From the NCBI RefSeq assembly GCF_014648995.1, contig NZ_BMSE01000002.1:744001-808000 (forward strand): 64,000 nt of DNA. Reading direction: 5' to 3'. Positions 33,327-41,743 of the stretch are shown here, in pieces. This DNA comes from Streptomyces massasporeus (GTDB taxonomy: Bacteria > Actinomycetota > Actinomycetes > Streptomycetales > Streptomycetaceae). How positions within the stretch are numbered: position 1 is the first letter of the stretch; every line of letters starts with the position of its first letter. The notes under the pieces are model-generated. The model did not search any database and was not told the origin of the DNA. It saw only the letters and a program-made list of their open reading frames with translations. Position numbers and translations under genes: made by a program.

Positions 33327-36305
33327 TCACACCGGTTTCACGGGCACCCCTCCGGCCGCCGCGCCCAACAGCGTCAGCCGGACGTCCCCGGGCCCGGACG
33401 GTGTGGTCCCGTCGGACAACACCGCCAGCGCCAGTGTGTTGGCACCCCGTGTGCGCAGGATCCCGTTGGGCAGCACGAAGGTGTGCTGCGGGCCCACGTC
33501 GTTGATGTACTGGCCCATGTTCCAGCCGTTGAGGAAGATCTGGACGCGGTAGGCCCGGCCCGGGTCGTCGTCGAGGACGAGCCCGATCGAGGCGTCGACA
33601 CCCGGGGCGACGTCCAGCCGGAAGTCCGTCCGGTACCAGGTGACGCCCTGCCGCCGGTCGGCCCGGGGGAGCTCGGCGTCCTTCCAGTCCCCGTCGTCGA
33701 ACTCGGGCAGATGCCAGCCCTCGCGCTCCCCGTGCAGCCCGCCGGTGTTCATCGGCCCGCGCACGGGATCGGGCGCGGAAGCGCCCTGGATACGCCACGT
33801 CACCTCGGGGGAGCCGCCCTCGAAGGTGACGGCGGTCAGACCCCGCGCGGCCTTGTGCGTGTCGAGGGCCTTGCCGTCCATGTCGTGCTGCATCCGCCGC
33901 ACGAGCACCGAGAGCACATGCCGGTCACGCTTCCCGTCCCGCGCCTCACGGAGCCTCTCCCGCAGCTTCTCCGGCAGGTCGAAGCCGGCCTTCGCGGTCC
34001 ATGTCCCCTGCCGCGCCCGCTCCTTGCCGGGGACCGGCATGCGGTGCGTGCCCAGCGGCTCGCCGTCCAGCCAGGCCATGAGCAGGCCCTGGGTGCCCGT
34101 GCTGTAAGCGAGGGACACGGACTCGATGCCGTTCTCGTCGTTCCACTCGCCCCGGTACCAGACGTCGCCGTAGTGGAAGCCGTAGTCGTCCGCGAACAGG
34201 ACGGGCTGCCCGTCGGGCACGGGCGTGGTGCTGAAGGTCGTCTCCTTGTCGGCCGTCGTCCAGTCCGAGTCGTCGAAGTCCGGCTCGGATTCCGGGTTCC
34301 CGGCCCGGCGCCGCCAGCCGTCGAGGGCGGGCAGGGACGGCCGGGTCACCCCGGGCAGCGGCCGCAGCGCCAGCAGGCTGCCGGAGGCGCTGATCCGGGT
34401 CGCGACCGGGCGCCCGTTCCAGGTGACGTGGGTGATCCCGCGCGGCCCCCACACCTCCAGGCCGGTCTGCCCGGTGGTGTCGCCGGTGAGGTGGACCGTG
34501 GAGTCGCGCAGCTCCGCCGAGCGCAGCAGGGCGGGGCCGTAGACGAGGAGCGGGCCGGACGGGGTCTCGTGGGGCCACAGCCGCAGCGCGGTGGCGTCGT
34601 CGGCGAACAGCACCAGCATCGGGGTGTCCACCCCGTCGCCCTCGACCCGCACCCGGCTCAGCCCGCCCGCGCCGAGCGGTGCGGTGATGTTCAGCTTGTT
34701 GAGGTTCCAGGACCACGCGGGCTCCGCGTCCAGCCGCATGGGAGTCGGCTCGTCGGGGCACTCCAGCACGACCTGCGCGAGATCGCCCCGGCGGCCCGCG
34801 AACACGGCGATGTCCTGCCGCCCGGCGGTCAGGCTCAGCATCGGCTGCACGGTGGCGTGCACCAGCGTCCGCTTCCCGAGCCTCAGATCGGCGGCGATCA
34901 GCTTGGCGTCCCGCGCGGGGACCATGACCGGCACGTCGATCCCGGCGTCCGGCAACGTCACGGAGACCGCCTCGGCGGAGTCGTTGCGCAGGACGTAGAA
35001 GTGGGCCCCGGTGTCGGGGTTGGTCAGGTGGTAGACCTTGATCCGCTCGTCGGTCGCGCGCACCGGCTTCGCCCGGTGCAGCTTGGCGAGGTCGGACACG
35101 AACCGCAGCAACTGCCCGGTCTGGTGCATCGGCGCGAGCTTCGGGGTGGCGTTGCGGGCCTCGTCGAACGCGGCGCCGTAGTCGTACGAGGTGTAGACGG
35201 CCGGCGCGGGCAGCCAGCCCCAGGAGGTGCCGCCGAAGGTCATGTAGACGTTGTGCAGGGTGATGCCGTTGGCGAGGTTGGTGAGGTGGAAGCGCCGCTC
35301 GTACGCCGCGTCCCGGGTCCGGCGCGCCTCGGCGTACCCCTTGCCGTCGAACGCCGACCCGCCCCACGGATCGAACCAGCCCCCGCCGAACTCGGGCACG
35401 AACCCGGGCGTCTTCGGACTGGCCGTGGCCCCGCCCGTCGCGCCGCCGCTCCCGAAGAGCCCCCAGTCGGGCGGCACCCGGTCCGGCTCCGGGTATCCGT
35501 CGAACCCGTACAGCCAGCGCCCCTTCTCCCCGCCGGTGCCGAACGACCCCGGGGTCCAGTGGCCGCCCGGCCCCTTGTCGTTGTGGAACAGCGGTACGTC
35601 GATGCCGTCGGCGCGGACCTTCTCGTACAGGTACGACATGTAGGCGCGCCCGGACGGCTCGTCGACGTGCGCGTCGTACTCGTTCTCGATCTGGTAGAGC
35701 AGGACCGTGCCCGTGCCCTGCGTGAACAGGCGTTTGGCGACGACGGCGTTGACGGCGGTCAGCCACTCGTCGACATAGCGCAGATACGTCGGGTCGGAGG
35801 TCCGGGCCCGGCCCTCGGTGGCGGTCAGCCAGCCCGGGAAGCCGCCGGCGTCGACCTCCGCGTTGATGTACGGCCCGGGCCGCAGGATCACGTACAGCCC
35901 CGCCTCGGCGGCCGTCCGCAGGAACAGGTCCAGGTCGCGCACGCCGGTGAAGTCGTAGCGGCCGGGGGCGGGGGAGTGGTGGTTCCAGGCGACGTACACG
36001 CTGACGGCGTTGTAGCCGTGGGCCCGCATCTTCTCCAGCACGTCCCGCCACAGCGACGGGCTCGGCAGCCGGAAGGGATGCATCTCGCCCGACCAGAGCA
36101 CCAGACGGCGGCCGTCGACCAGCAGCGAGTAGTGGTCGAAGCCGATCTCGTGCGGCCGGCCGTCCGCGCTCGGCACCGGTGGCGGTGGGCCGGTGGGCGC
36201 GGTGCGTGCCGGGTTGGCGGAGGTGGGCGACCCGCTGCCGGTCAGCGCGAAGCCGAGCGCCGCCGTGCCGGCCAGAGCGTGGAAGGTACGCCTGCTGAGC
36301 TCCAA
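33327..36305 (-). CDS. Secreted beta-galactosidase, GH35
   Basis: A 992-residue exported enzyme with a twin-arginine signal (SRRTFHALAG). The catalytic barrel has GEMHPFRLP, Glu209 in QIENEY as probable acid/base and Glu305 in VPEFGGGWFD as probable nucleophile. Several beta-sandwich domains follow, including the late jelly-roll ending NGWNMGQYI. It would release galactose from side chains of plant galactans or arabinogalactan, which matches the arabinan genes nearby. The start is TTG at 36305: AGGAGG lies seven bases upstream and no ATG or GTG fits as well. Confidence 0.88.
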   Translation of the reverse strand: MELSRRTFHALAGTAALGFALTGSGSPTSANPARTAPTGPPPPVPSADGRPHEIGFDHYSLLVDGRRLVLWSGEMHPFRLPSPSLWRDVLEKMRAHGYNAVSVYVAWNHHSPAPGRYDFTGVRDLDLFLRTAAEAGLYVILRPGPYINAEVDAGGFPGWLTATEGRARTSDPTYLRYVDEWLTAVNAVVAKRLFTQGTGTVLLYQIENEYDAHVDEPSGRAYMSYLYEKVRADGIDVPLFHNDKGPGGHWTPGSFGTGGEKGRWLYGFDGYPEPDRVPPDWGLFGSGGATGGATASPKTPGFVPEFGGGWFDPWGGSAFDGKGYAEARRTRDAAYERRFHLTNLANGITLHNVYMTFGGTSWGWLPAPAVYTSYDYGAAFDEARNATPKLAPMHQTGQLLRFVSDLAKLHRAKPVRATDERIKVYHLTNPDTGAHFYVLRNDSAEAVSVTLPDAGIDVPVMVPARDAKLIAADLRLGKRTLVHATVQPMLSLTAGRQDIAVFAGRRGDLAQVVLECPDEPTPMRLDAEPAWSWNLNKLNITAPLGAGGLSRVRVEGDGVDTPMLVLFADDATALRLWPHETPSGPLLVYGPALLRSAELRDSTVHLTGDTTGQTGLEVWGPRGITHVTWNGRPVATRISASGSLLALRPLPGVTRPSLPALDGWRRRAGNPESEPDFDDSDWTTADKETTFSTTPVPDGQPVLFADDYGFHYGDVWYRGEWNDENGIESVSLAYSTGTQGLLMAWLDGEPLGTHRMPVPGKERARQGTWTAKAGFDLPEKLRERLREARDGKRDRHVLSVLVRRMQHDMDGKALDTHKAARGLTAVTFEGGSPEVTWRIQGASAPDPVRGPMNTGGLHGEREGWHLPEFDDGDWKDAELPRADRRQGVTWYRTDFRLDVAPGVDASIGLVLDDDPGRAYRVQIFLNGWNMGQYINDVGPQHTFVLPNGILRTRGANTLALAVLSDGTTPSGPGDVRLTLLGAAAGGVPVKPV

Positions 36306-36338
36306 GGGAGCGCCTCCTGTTGTGCCTTGCGATACGTG

Positions 36339-36404
36339 GTGCGTGGTGCGTGTGGTCGTCGTGCGAGGTGCGTGTGCTCGCTGTGGTGCGCGGTGCGTGT
36401 GCTC
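36339..36404. repeat. Short GTGCGTG repeats upstream of the Rrf2 gene
   Basis: GTGCGTG occurs at 36339-36345, 36346-36352, 36368-36374 and 36393-36399, and GGTGCGTGTGCTC occurs twice (36367-36379, 36392-36404). The tract fills the divergent region between GH35 and the Rrf2 gene. It may be a slipped-strand repeat or a direct-repeat operator. Confidence 0.45.
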
Positions 36405-36436
36405 AATGTCTACAGGGTCACGGGGACAATGGTCCT

Positions 36437-36895
36437 ATGAGGATCTCGGCACGAGCGGACTACGCGGTACGAGCGGTCGTGGAGCTGGCCGTCCGGCAGG
36501 GGGAGGGGCCGGTCAAGGCGGAGGCCGTCGCCACCGCGCAGGACATCCCCCACAAGTTCCTGGAGGGGATCCTCGGGGATCTGCGGCGCGGCGGGGTCGT
36601 CGACAGCCGGCGTGGCGGGGGCGGCGGATACCGGCTGGCCCGGGAGGCCGCGGAGATCACGGTCGCGGACGTGATCCGGGCCGTCGACGGGCCGATCGTC
36701 TCGGTGCGCGGCGAACGGCCGACCGGTCTCGCCTACTCCGGCACCGCCGAGCCGCTGCTGCCGCTGTGGATCGCCCTGCGGGCCAATGTGCGCAGGATCC
36801 TGGAGGGCGTGACGATCGCCGACCTCGCGGCCGGGGCGCTGCCGGAGCCGGTGGAGCGGCTGGCGGCGGAACCGGCGGCCTGGGAGAACCCCTGA
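36437..36895 (+). CDS. Rrf2-family transcriptional regulator without Fe-S cysteines
   Basis: A 152-residue winged-helix protein. It has the Rrf2 N-terminus MRISARADYAVRAVVELA, recognition helix IPHKFLEGILGDLRRGG and the wing GGGGGYRLAREAAEI. There is no cysteine at all, so it does not hold the iron-sulfur cluster of IscR or NsrR and must sense something else. The ATG at 36437 begins a well-formed family N-terminus. It is divergent from GH35 across a tract of short direct repeats, which could be its own binding region. Confidence 0.83.
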   Translation: MRISARADYAVRAVVELAVRQGEGPVKAEAVATAQDIPHKFLEGILGDLRRGGVVDSRRGGGGGYRLAREAAEITVADVIRAVDGPIVSVRGERPTGLAYSGTAEPLLPLWIALRANVRRILEGVTIADLAAGALPEPVERLAAEPAAWENP

Positions 36896-37198
36896 GGGGC
36901 TGCGGCCGTGCGCGGCGCTGTGCGTGATCCTCATTCCGTCCTCGGGATGTCCTCGGTCTGACGCACTGGTGCAACGCACCCTATGTGCCTGCCGGTATCC
37001 CAGTGAATTCCCGCCAGTGTGAATGGCCGGAGAGCGACCTGGCCCACCCCTGCCGCGCTGCGTACGATGCGACCGCTCCCGCTCTTCACATCCCCTTCAT
37101 GGAATGGTCACAGGTCGGGGGCGCGTACGCCTGTCGCTTTGACATGCACATGATCCGCCTCTGTCACGATCCACCCCCCACGAACCGATGGGAGAACC
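36896..37198. other. Intergenic region before the DUF4360 gene
   Basis: These 303 bases show no gene on either strand. A perfect TTGACA at 37139-37144 could be a -35 box for the DUF4360 gene, but the sequence 17 to 18 bp later (TGTCAC or GTCACG) is a poor -10. GGGAGAA at 37190 gives the ribosome site. Nothing else stands out. Confidence 0.4.
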
Positions 37199-37852
37199 AT
37201 GGCCGGTGGCCTGCTCCTGAGCGGTGCGGTAGCCGCGCTCCTCACCAGCGCACTTCCCGCACAAACCCCGTCCTCCGGGTTCGACGACCCGCCCCCGGAC
37301 AAGATCATCATCCAGGTCGCCACGGTGAACGGCTCCGGCTGCCCGCAGGGCACCGCAGCGGTCGCCGTCTCCGAGGACAACACCGCCTTCACGGTGACCT
37401 ACAGCGACTACCTCGCCCAGGCCGGCGGAAGCTCCGACCCGACCGCGTTCCGCAGGAACTGCCAGCTCAACCTGAAGGTCCACGTCCCCGGCGGCTTCAC
37501 CTACGCCATCGCGAGCGCGGACTACCGGGGATTCGCCTCACTCCAGCGGGGCGCGAGCGCCAGTCAGCGGGCCTCGTACTACTTCCAGGGCTCGCCCAGC
37601 ACGGTGTACAAGAACCACCCCTTCAGCGGCCCCCTCAACGACAACTGGCAGGCCACCGACGAGACCGACTGGGCCCAGCTGGTCTACGCACCCTGCGGAG
37701 TCCAGCGCAACTTCAACATCAACACCGAGATCCGCGTCAACGCCGGCACCCAGTCGGCCGACAAGGTCAGCTTCATGACGATGGACTCCACGGACGGGGA
37801 CATCAGCACGGTGTACCACCTGGCGTGGAAGGAGTGCCCGAAGAAGTCGTGA
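37199..37852 (+). CDS. Secreted DUF4360-family protein
   Basis: A 217-residue exported protein. The signal peptide is residues 1-22 (hydrophobic core LLLSGAVAALLTSALPA). The mature part has VNGSGCPQGTAAVAVSEDNTAF, RRNCQLNLKVHVPGGF and YAPCGVQRNFNINTEIRV, typical of DUF4360. Four cysteines could form two disulfides. The family is known from fungi and bacteria without a set function. It stands alone, with its own promoter region before it and a strong two-way terminator after it. Confidence 0.8.
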   Translation: MAGGLLLSGAVAALLTSALPAQTPSSGFDDPPPDKIIIQVATVNGSGCPQGTAAVAVSEDNTAFTVTYSDYLAQAGGSSDPTAFRRNCQLNLKVHVPGGFTYAIASADYRGFASLQRGASASQRASYYFQGSPSTVYKNHPFSGPLNDNWQATDETDWAQLVYAPCGVQRNFNINTEIRVNAGTQSADKVSFMTMDSTDGDISTVYHLAWKECPKKS

Positions 37853-37863
37853 CGGTGTGAACG

Positions 37864-37904
37864 GGGGCGGCCTCACCGGGCCGGTGGTCCGGTGAGGCCG
37901 CCCC
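37864..37904. terminator. Two-way terminator, 16-bp stem
   Basis: GGGGCGGCCTCACCGG (37864-37879) and its exact complement at 37889-37904 form a 16-bp stem with a nine-base loop. It lies between the convergent DUF4360 and alpha/beta hydrolase genes, so it can end both transcripts. It has no U-tract, as is usual in Streptomyces. Confidence 0.8.
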
Positions 37905-37939
37905 TCGTGTTCCTGCGTGGACGATGCGGCGAGGGCCGG

Positions 37940-38716
37940 TCAGCCCCGGGGTGTCAGCGCCGCCGCGGTGGCCTGCGCGAAGGCCTCCGGGTTGTCCAGC
38001 ATGATGTTGTGGCCGCAGTCGGGGATCGCGACGACGGACACACCCGCCTCGCCGAGGGCGTCGGAGCCGGGGAGCGGCCCGTCCGCCTCGGGAAGCAGGA
38101 AGGTCCGGGGGGTCTCCAGCTCCAGCAACAGCTCCCGCATCGTGGGCTGCGTGCCGCGCGTCAGATGGAACGCGCTGCGGTGCAGGGCCTCGCGGCCGGC
38201 CAGACGCATCGTGGACCACCAGTGGGCACCGACCCGGTCGCGGACCTCCTCCCAGCCGCCGCCCGACACGAACTCCTCCTCGGAGTAGGCGGCGATGCCG
38301 CTGCTGCCCGGGGAGCCGGGCGTGCGCGGGATCGGGTCGAGGTTGGCGTCGATGAGCACCAGCCGGGAGACCAGGTGGGGGTGGCGGGCCGCCAGGACGA
38401 TCGCCACCGAGCCGCCCATGCTGTGCGCGATCACCTCGGCGCCCGAAACCCCCGCGGCGGTCAGGGCGCCGGCGAGCGCGTCGGCATGCGATTCGAGCGT
38501 GTAGTCGAAGGACGTAGGACGGTCGCTGATGCCGTGGCCCAACAGGTCGACCAGCAGCGACCGGTGCCCGGCGAGCAGCGGATGGACCGCGGCCTCGGTG
38601 AAGTAGGGGGGCGATGTGGCGCCCAGTCCGTGCACGTAGACGCGCGGCGGCTCCTGTCCTGGCAGTTCGACCCAGCGGATCTGGTCGCCTTCGGGGGTTA
38701 CGGCGGCGCTGCGCAC
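37940..38716 (-). CDS. Alpha/beta hydrolase
   Basis: A 258-residue hydrolase. The oxyanion region is VYVHGLGATSPPYF, the nucleophile elbow is AHSMGGS, the acid is probably Asp in LLPEADGPLPG, and the catalytic His is in DCGHNIMLDNP near the end. There is no signal peptide. The GTG at 38716 has AGGAG eight bases upstream. An upstream in-frame extension runs into the IS element and is rejected. The substrate cannot be read from sequence. It lies next to the right end of the tnpB element. Confidence 0.82.
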   Translation of the reverse strand: MRSAAVTPEGDQIRWVELPGQEPPRVYVHGLGATSPPYFTEAAVHPLLAGHRSLLVDLLGHGISDRPTSFDYTLESHADALAGALTAAGVSGAEVIAHSMGGSVAIVLAARHPHLVSRLVLIDANLDPIPRTPGSPGSSGIAAYSEEEFVSGGGWEEVRDRVGAHWWSTMRLAGREALHRSAFHLTRGTQPTMRELLLELETPRTFLLPEADGPLPGSDALGEAGVSVVAIPDCGHNIMLDNPEAFAQATAAALTPRG

Positions 38717-38756
38717 GGTCTGCTCTCCTGTGGTCACGACGACGGGAGACACGAGA

Positions 38757-40202
38757 TTGACATGCTCCTCGGGCTGAAGCCCGAGGATTTTGGCCGTCCT
38801 CACCTGTTGCCGTGTCGCTACGCGGCACAGGTTCGGGTGGGGGTTCCATGGCTTCCTGTTTCTTCGCGCTGTGCCGGGACGAGTCCCGGTCTTACCGGCG
38901 CTCCGCAGGCCGATGCCGCCAGTCCGGCGGCCTGTTTGACGTTGATCGCGGCGTTGTGGTCGCGGTCGTGGAGGGTGCCGCAGGCGGGGCAGGTCCATTC
39001 CCGTACGTGCAGGGGTTTGGGTCCGTCCCGATGCCCGCAGGTGGAGCACACCTGGCTGGTGGGCTCGAACCGGCCGATCTGGACGAAGGCCCGCCCGTAC
39101 CGCTGTGCCTTGTACTGAAGCATGGCCACGAACTGCGACCAGCCCGCGTCATGCACACTCTTCGCCAGCCAGGTGCGCGCCAGTCCCGAGACCGCCAGAT
39201 CCTCCACCGCGACCGCTTGGTTCTCGCGAATCAACTGAGTGGAGAGCTGGTGGTGAAACTCCTTGCGCGCGTCAGCCACGGCCGCGTGAGCACGGGCGAC
39301 CTTCGAGCGGGCCTTGGCCCGGTTCTTCGATCCCTTCTGTTTGCGGGACAGCTCCCGCTGGGCCTTCATCAGCTTCTTCTCCGCGCGGCGCAGAAACCGC
39401 GGGGAACAGATTTTCGTCCCGTCGGAGAGGACCGCGAAGTGTGTGAGCCCCAGGTCGATGCCGATGGCGCTGTCTGGCTCCGGCTCATTCCAGCGCGCCC
39501 GGTCCGTATCGGAATCGGTGTCGATGACGAAGGAGGCGAAATACCGCCCCGCCGAGTCCAGGATCACCGTCACACTGGAGGGCACGGCGGGCAGGGCCCG
39601 CGACCACTTGGCCCTCACGTCACCGATCTTCGGCAGGGACAGCCGCCCCGTCTCGGTGATCTTCCAGCGGGCGTTGGCGGTGAACCGGATCGACTGCCGG
39701 GTGTCCTTGCGTGACTTGAAACGCGGCACACCCACCCGCTTCCCCTTGCGCTCCCCTTTGTGGGAGGCGAAGAAGCTCTTGTACGCGCCCTCCACATCCC
39801 GTAAGGACTGCTGCAGCACCACCGAGGAGACCTCACTCAGCCAGCAGCGCTCGGCCGTCTGCCGGGCCCGGGTGATCAGCCGTTTCGACAGCTCGGCCGC
39901 GTTCGGGAACGGCAGACCCGCGGCGCGGGCGTCCTCCCGGGCCCGTACGGCGTCGTTGAACACCACCCGCGCACACCCGAACGCCCCCGCCAACGCGGCG
40001 GGTTGACCGGGCTCCGGGTACAGGCGAAAGGCGTACCGAAGCTGCATTCGGCGATCGTACGAACACGTGCCACTCGATGTCGCCGGGAACACCCGTTTCC
40101 CCGCCTCACCCCCATGACGCAGTGTCCGGCTCCGCCGGAACGACACCGCGACGCTCCGCGCCGCCGTCACGAGATTCGCTTCACCACCGGGCTGAAGCCC
40201 GA
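38757..40202 (-). mobile_element. IS200/IS605-family element with tnpB only (IS1341 type)
   Basis: The element consists of tnpB and short flanks, without the tnpA transposase, so it is not self-mobile. Each end has a subterminal hairpin with the same GGGCTGAAGCCC core: 38767-38786 (9-bp arms) past the tnpB stop and 40188-40201 (6-bp arms) before its start. Both hairpins are followed on the minus strand by AATCTCGTG within 25 bases. TCAA on the minus strand at 38760-38757 matches the right-end cleavage tetranucleotide known in this family. The exact borders are uncertain. Confidence 0.7.
38818..40047 (-). CDS. tnpB: TnpB RNA-guided endonuclease
   Basis: A 409-residue TnpB. The RuvC residues are intact: Asp198 in GIDLGLTHFAV, Glu282 in VAVEDLAVSGL and Asp363 in HDRDHNAAINV. 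The zinc ribbon has Cys334, Cys337, Cys353 and Cys356. The N-terminal MQLRYAFRLYPEP and RFKSRKDTRQSIRF segments are typical of the family. Active TnpB cuts DNA beside a short motif using an RNA made from its own 3' end. Leu82 is a TTA codon, so translation may need bldA. The ATG at 40047 fits the family start. All catalytic positions being present suggests a functional nuclease. Confidence 0.93.
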   Translation of the reverse strand: MQLRYAFRLYPEPGQPAALAGAFGCARVVFNDAVRAREDARAAGLPFPNAAELSKRLITRARQTAERCWLSEVSSVVLQQSLRDVEGAYKSFFASHKGERKGKRVGVPRFKSRKDTRQSIRFTANARWKITETGRLSLPKIGDVRAKWSRALPAVPSSVTVILDSAGRYFASFVIDTDSDTDRARWNEPEPDSAIGIDLGLTHFAVLSDGTKICSPRFLRRAEKKLMKAQRELSRKQKGSKNRAKARSKVARAHAAVADARKEFHHQLSTQLIRENQAVAVEDLAVSGLARTWLAKSVHDAGWSQFVAMLQYKAQRYGRAFVQIGRFEPTSQVCSTCGHRDGPKPLHVREWTCPACGTLHDRDHNAAINVKQAAGLAASACGAPVRPGLVPAQREETGSHGTPTRTCAA

Positions 40203-40246
40203 TGCACTGCGAATGAAACTCGGTAGCCACTGCGGTTGGATGAGCC

Positions 40247-40795
40247 ATGGAGTTCTTCTGCTACCACCGCGACCGACCCGGCTCCCTGCCACTGCGGGAG
40301 GAGCTGGGTGAGGCGCACTGGGCCTATATGGACCGGTACGAGGCGGAGTTGATCGCCCGGGGGCCGACCTTCGCCGAGGACGGGGAGACACCCACCGGCA
40401 GCGTGCACATCGTCGACCTGCCGGATCCCGCCGCAGCACGTGCGTTCGCCTTCGACGAGCCCAACTACCAGGCCGGGGCGTACCGGGACGTCCTGCTGCG
40501 CCGCTGGCGGAACCTGCTGGGCCGGACCATGTGGGAGTTTCCGGGCGGGCGGACCGGTGGTGACCGCCATCTGGTGCTCGGACTCGGGCCCTTGACCGGA
40601 ACCGCCCTCGAAGTGCCGTCCGACCGCGACGAGCTGATCGCCTACGGGCCCCTGCTGTCCGACGACGGTGAGGTCTGGGTGGGCACGGCCGCACTGGTCC
40701 GGGCCCCCGACCCGGAGGCGGCGCGTGCCGTGCTGCCCCGGGGGCGGTACGCGGCCATCGAGGTGCACGCGTGGGAGTTCGGCGGGCGACGGTGA
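40247..40795 (+). CDS. YciI-family protein with two YCII-like halves
   Basis: A 182-residue protein. Residues 1-95 match the YCII fold: MEFFCYHRDRPGS, the HWAYMDRYEAELIARGP helix and the GSVHIVDLPDPAAARAFA strand-helix. Residues 105-182 repeat the same order (HLVLGLGPLTG, DELIAYGPLLSDDG, GTAALVRAPDPEAARAVL), so it looks like an internal duplication. YciI proteins are small dehydratase/peroxidase-like or binding proteins of uncertain role. The ATG at 40247 lies 45 bp after the IS end. A terminator follows. Confidence 0.75.
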   Translation: MEFFCYHRDRPGSLPLREELGEAHWAYMDRYEAELIARGPTFAEDGETPTGSVHIVDLPDPAAARAFAFDEPNYQAGAYRDVLLRRWRNLLGRTMWEFPGGRTGGDRHLVLGLGPLTGTALEVPSDRDELIAYGPLLSDDGEVWVGTAALVRAPDPEAARAVLPRGRYAAIEVHAWEFGGRR

Positions 40796-40803
40796 TACGA
40801 GCT

Positions 40804-40835
40804 CCCGGAGCCCGCCGCGGCGGGTGGGCTCCGGG
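40804..40835. terminator. Two-way terminator, 10-bp stem with inner palindrome
   Basis: CCCGGAGCCC (40804-40813) pairs with GGGCTCCGGG (40826-40835), around an inner palindrome CCCGCCGCGGCGGG (40811-40824). It lies between the convergent YciI and dioxygenase genes. Confidence 0.7.
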
Positions 40836-40847
40836 CCGTGGGCCGTG

Positions 40848-41621
40848 TCAGCCCTGTTCCACTCCCAGGGTCAGCGCACCGGCGTAGCCCGCCGACGTCG
40901 TGCTGCCGAGGGGCGTGAGGGTGAGGAGGCCCGAGGCCGCGCCGCCCTCGTCGTAGATGGAGTCCTGGGCGAGTGTGGTGCGCGGGACCGTGTTGACCCT
41001 GTACGCGGCGAGTGCCGCGACCTTGGCCGTGATCGTCTCGGCGAAGAAGAGCTGGCCGGTGTGGAGTTCCTCGCCGCCGGTGAAGGAGCCGTCGGGGGTC
41101 AGGGTCACGTCCGTGTGGACCTTGATGTGGATGTGCACGCAGCGACCCCGGTACCAGCCGGGGTAGACGGTGGTGATCGCCGCGACGCCGGCGGCGTTGG
41201 TGAGGACGCCGCCGCGCAGGAACGTGCCGTTGTCGGGTTCGTCGTGGCCGTTGTTGCCCACGAAGCCGGAGTACTCGCCGAGGGCGTCACAGTGCCAGAT
41301 CTCCACCAGGGCGTCGCTCAGGGGAGCGCAGGTGTCGTCGTCGACGACGGTGAGCGTCAGCTTCAGTGGGATGCCGGTCTTGTCCTCCCGGATGTCGGAG
41401 CGGATGTACTGCCCGTCGAGGTAGTAGGGGCCTTCGGTCATCTCCTTGGTGAGGGTGCACACGGCTGCGGCGACCGGGGTGGTCGCGGCACGGCCGGCAG
41501 GGGCCTCGGTGCCGGGAGCTGCCGCGCCCACGGCCAGGGCGGCCGCGGTGGCGCCGGTGGCCAGCAGGACGGTGCGGCGGCCGATGGACGTGTCGGGGTG
41601 GTCCTTCGAGGTATCTGTCAT
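40848..41621 (-). CDS. Exported intradiol ring-cleavage dioxygenase
   Basis: A 257-residue protein. It has a twin-arginine signal (GRRTVLLATGATAAALAVG) and an intradiol dioxygenase core: the EGPYYLDG Tyr, the GWYRGR Tyr and the CVHIHIK His pair, which are the four non-heme iron ligands. Secreted enzymes of this type open catechol rings from lignin or aromatic acids. ATG at 41621 is preferred; a GTG at 41627 is possible. It is divergent from a flavin-binding PPOX gene. The C-terminus is Gly/Thr-rich and ends VEQG. Confidence 0.82.
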   Translation of the reverse strand: MTDTSKDHPDTSIGRRTVLLATGATAAALAVGAAAPGTEAPAGRAATTPVAAAVCTLTKEMTEGPYYLDGQYIRSDIREDKTGIPLKLTLTVVDDDTCAPLSDALVEIWHCDALGEYSGFVGNNGHDEPDNGTFLRGGVLTNAAGVAAITTVYPGWYRGRCVHIHIKVHTDVTLTPDGSFTGGEELHTGQLFFAETITAKVAALAAYRVNTVPRTTLAQDSIYDEGGAASGLLTLTPLGSTTSAGYAGALTLGVEQG

Positions 41622-41685
41622 GAGCACGGCACCCTAGAGAGGCTTTCTGTCGGGGAGCTGTGGATCCGGCAAAGTGACGGTGCGT

Positions 41686-41696
41686 CAAGTAACTTG
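41686..41696. promoter_or_regulatory. Small dyad CAAGT-A-ACTTG
   Basis: A perfect 5-1-5 inverted repeat sits in the divergent region between the dioxygenase and PPOX genes, 48 bp before the PPOX start. It is the kind of short dyad bound by HxlR or MarR regulators. No such gene is adjacent. Confidence 0.35.
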
Positions 41697-41743
41697 TGAG
41701 ACGGACGTGAAATGCCTTGGCGGGCACGGGTGTTGAGCACGGC

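Noticed and set aside
33483..36440. A 985-codon plus-strand frame over the GH35 gene
   Set aside because: It is the mirror of a well-supported beta-galactosidase and has no recognisable domain.
37139..37168. A consensus TTGACA as promoter of the DUF4360 gene
   Set aside because: No acceptable -10 box lies 16 to 19 bp downstream, so it is mentioned only as a possibility and not called as a promoter.
37940..39049. Long version of the alpha/beta hydrolase extending into the IS element
   Set aside because: The extra 111 residues are encoded by the antisense of tnpB and the IS end, and the GTG at 38716 has a good ribosome site.
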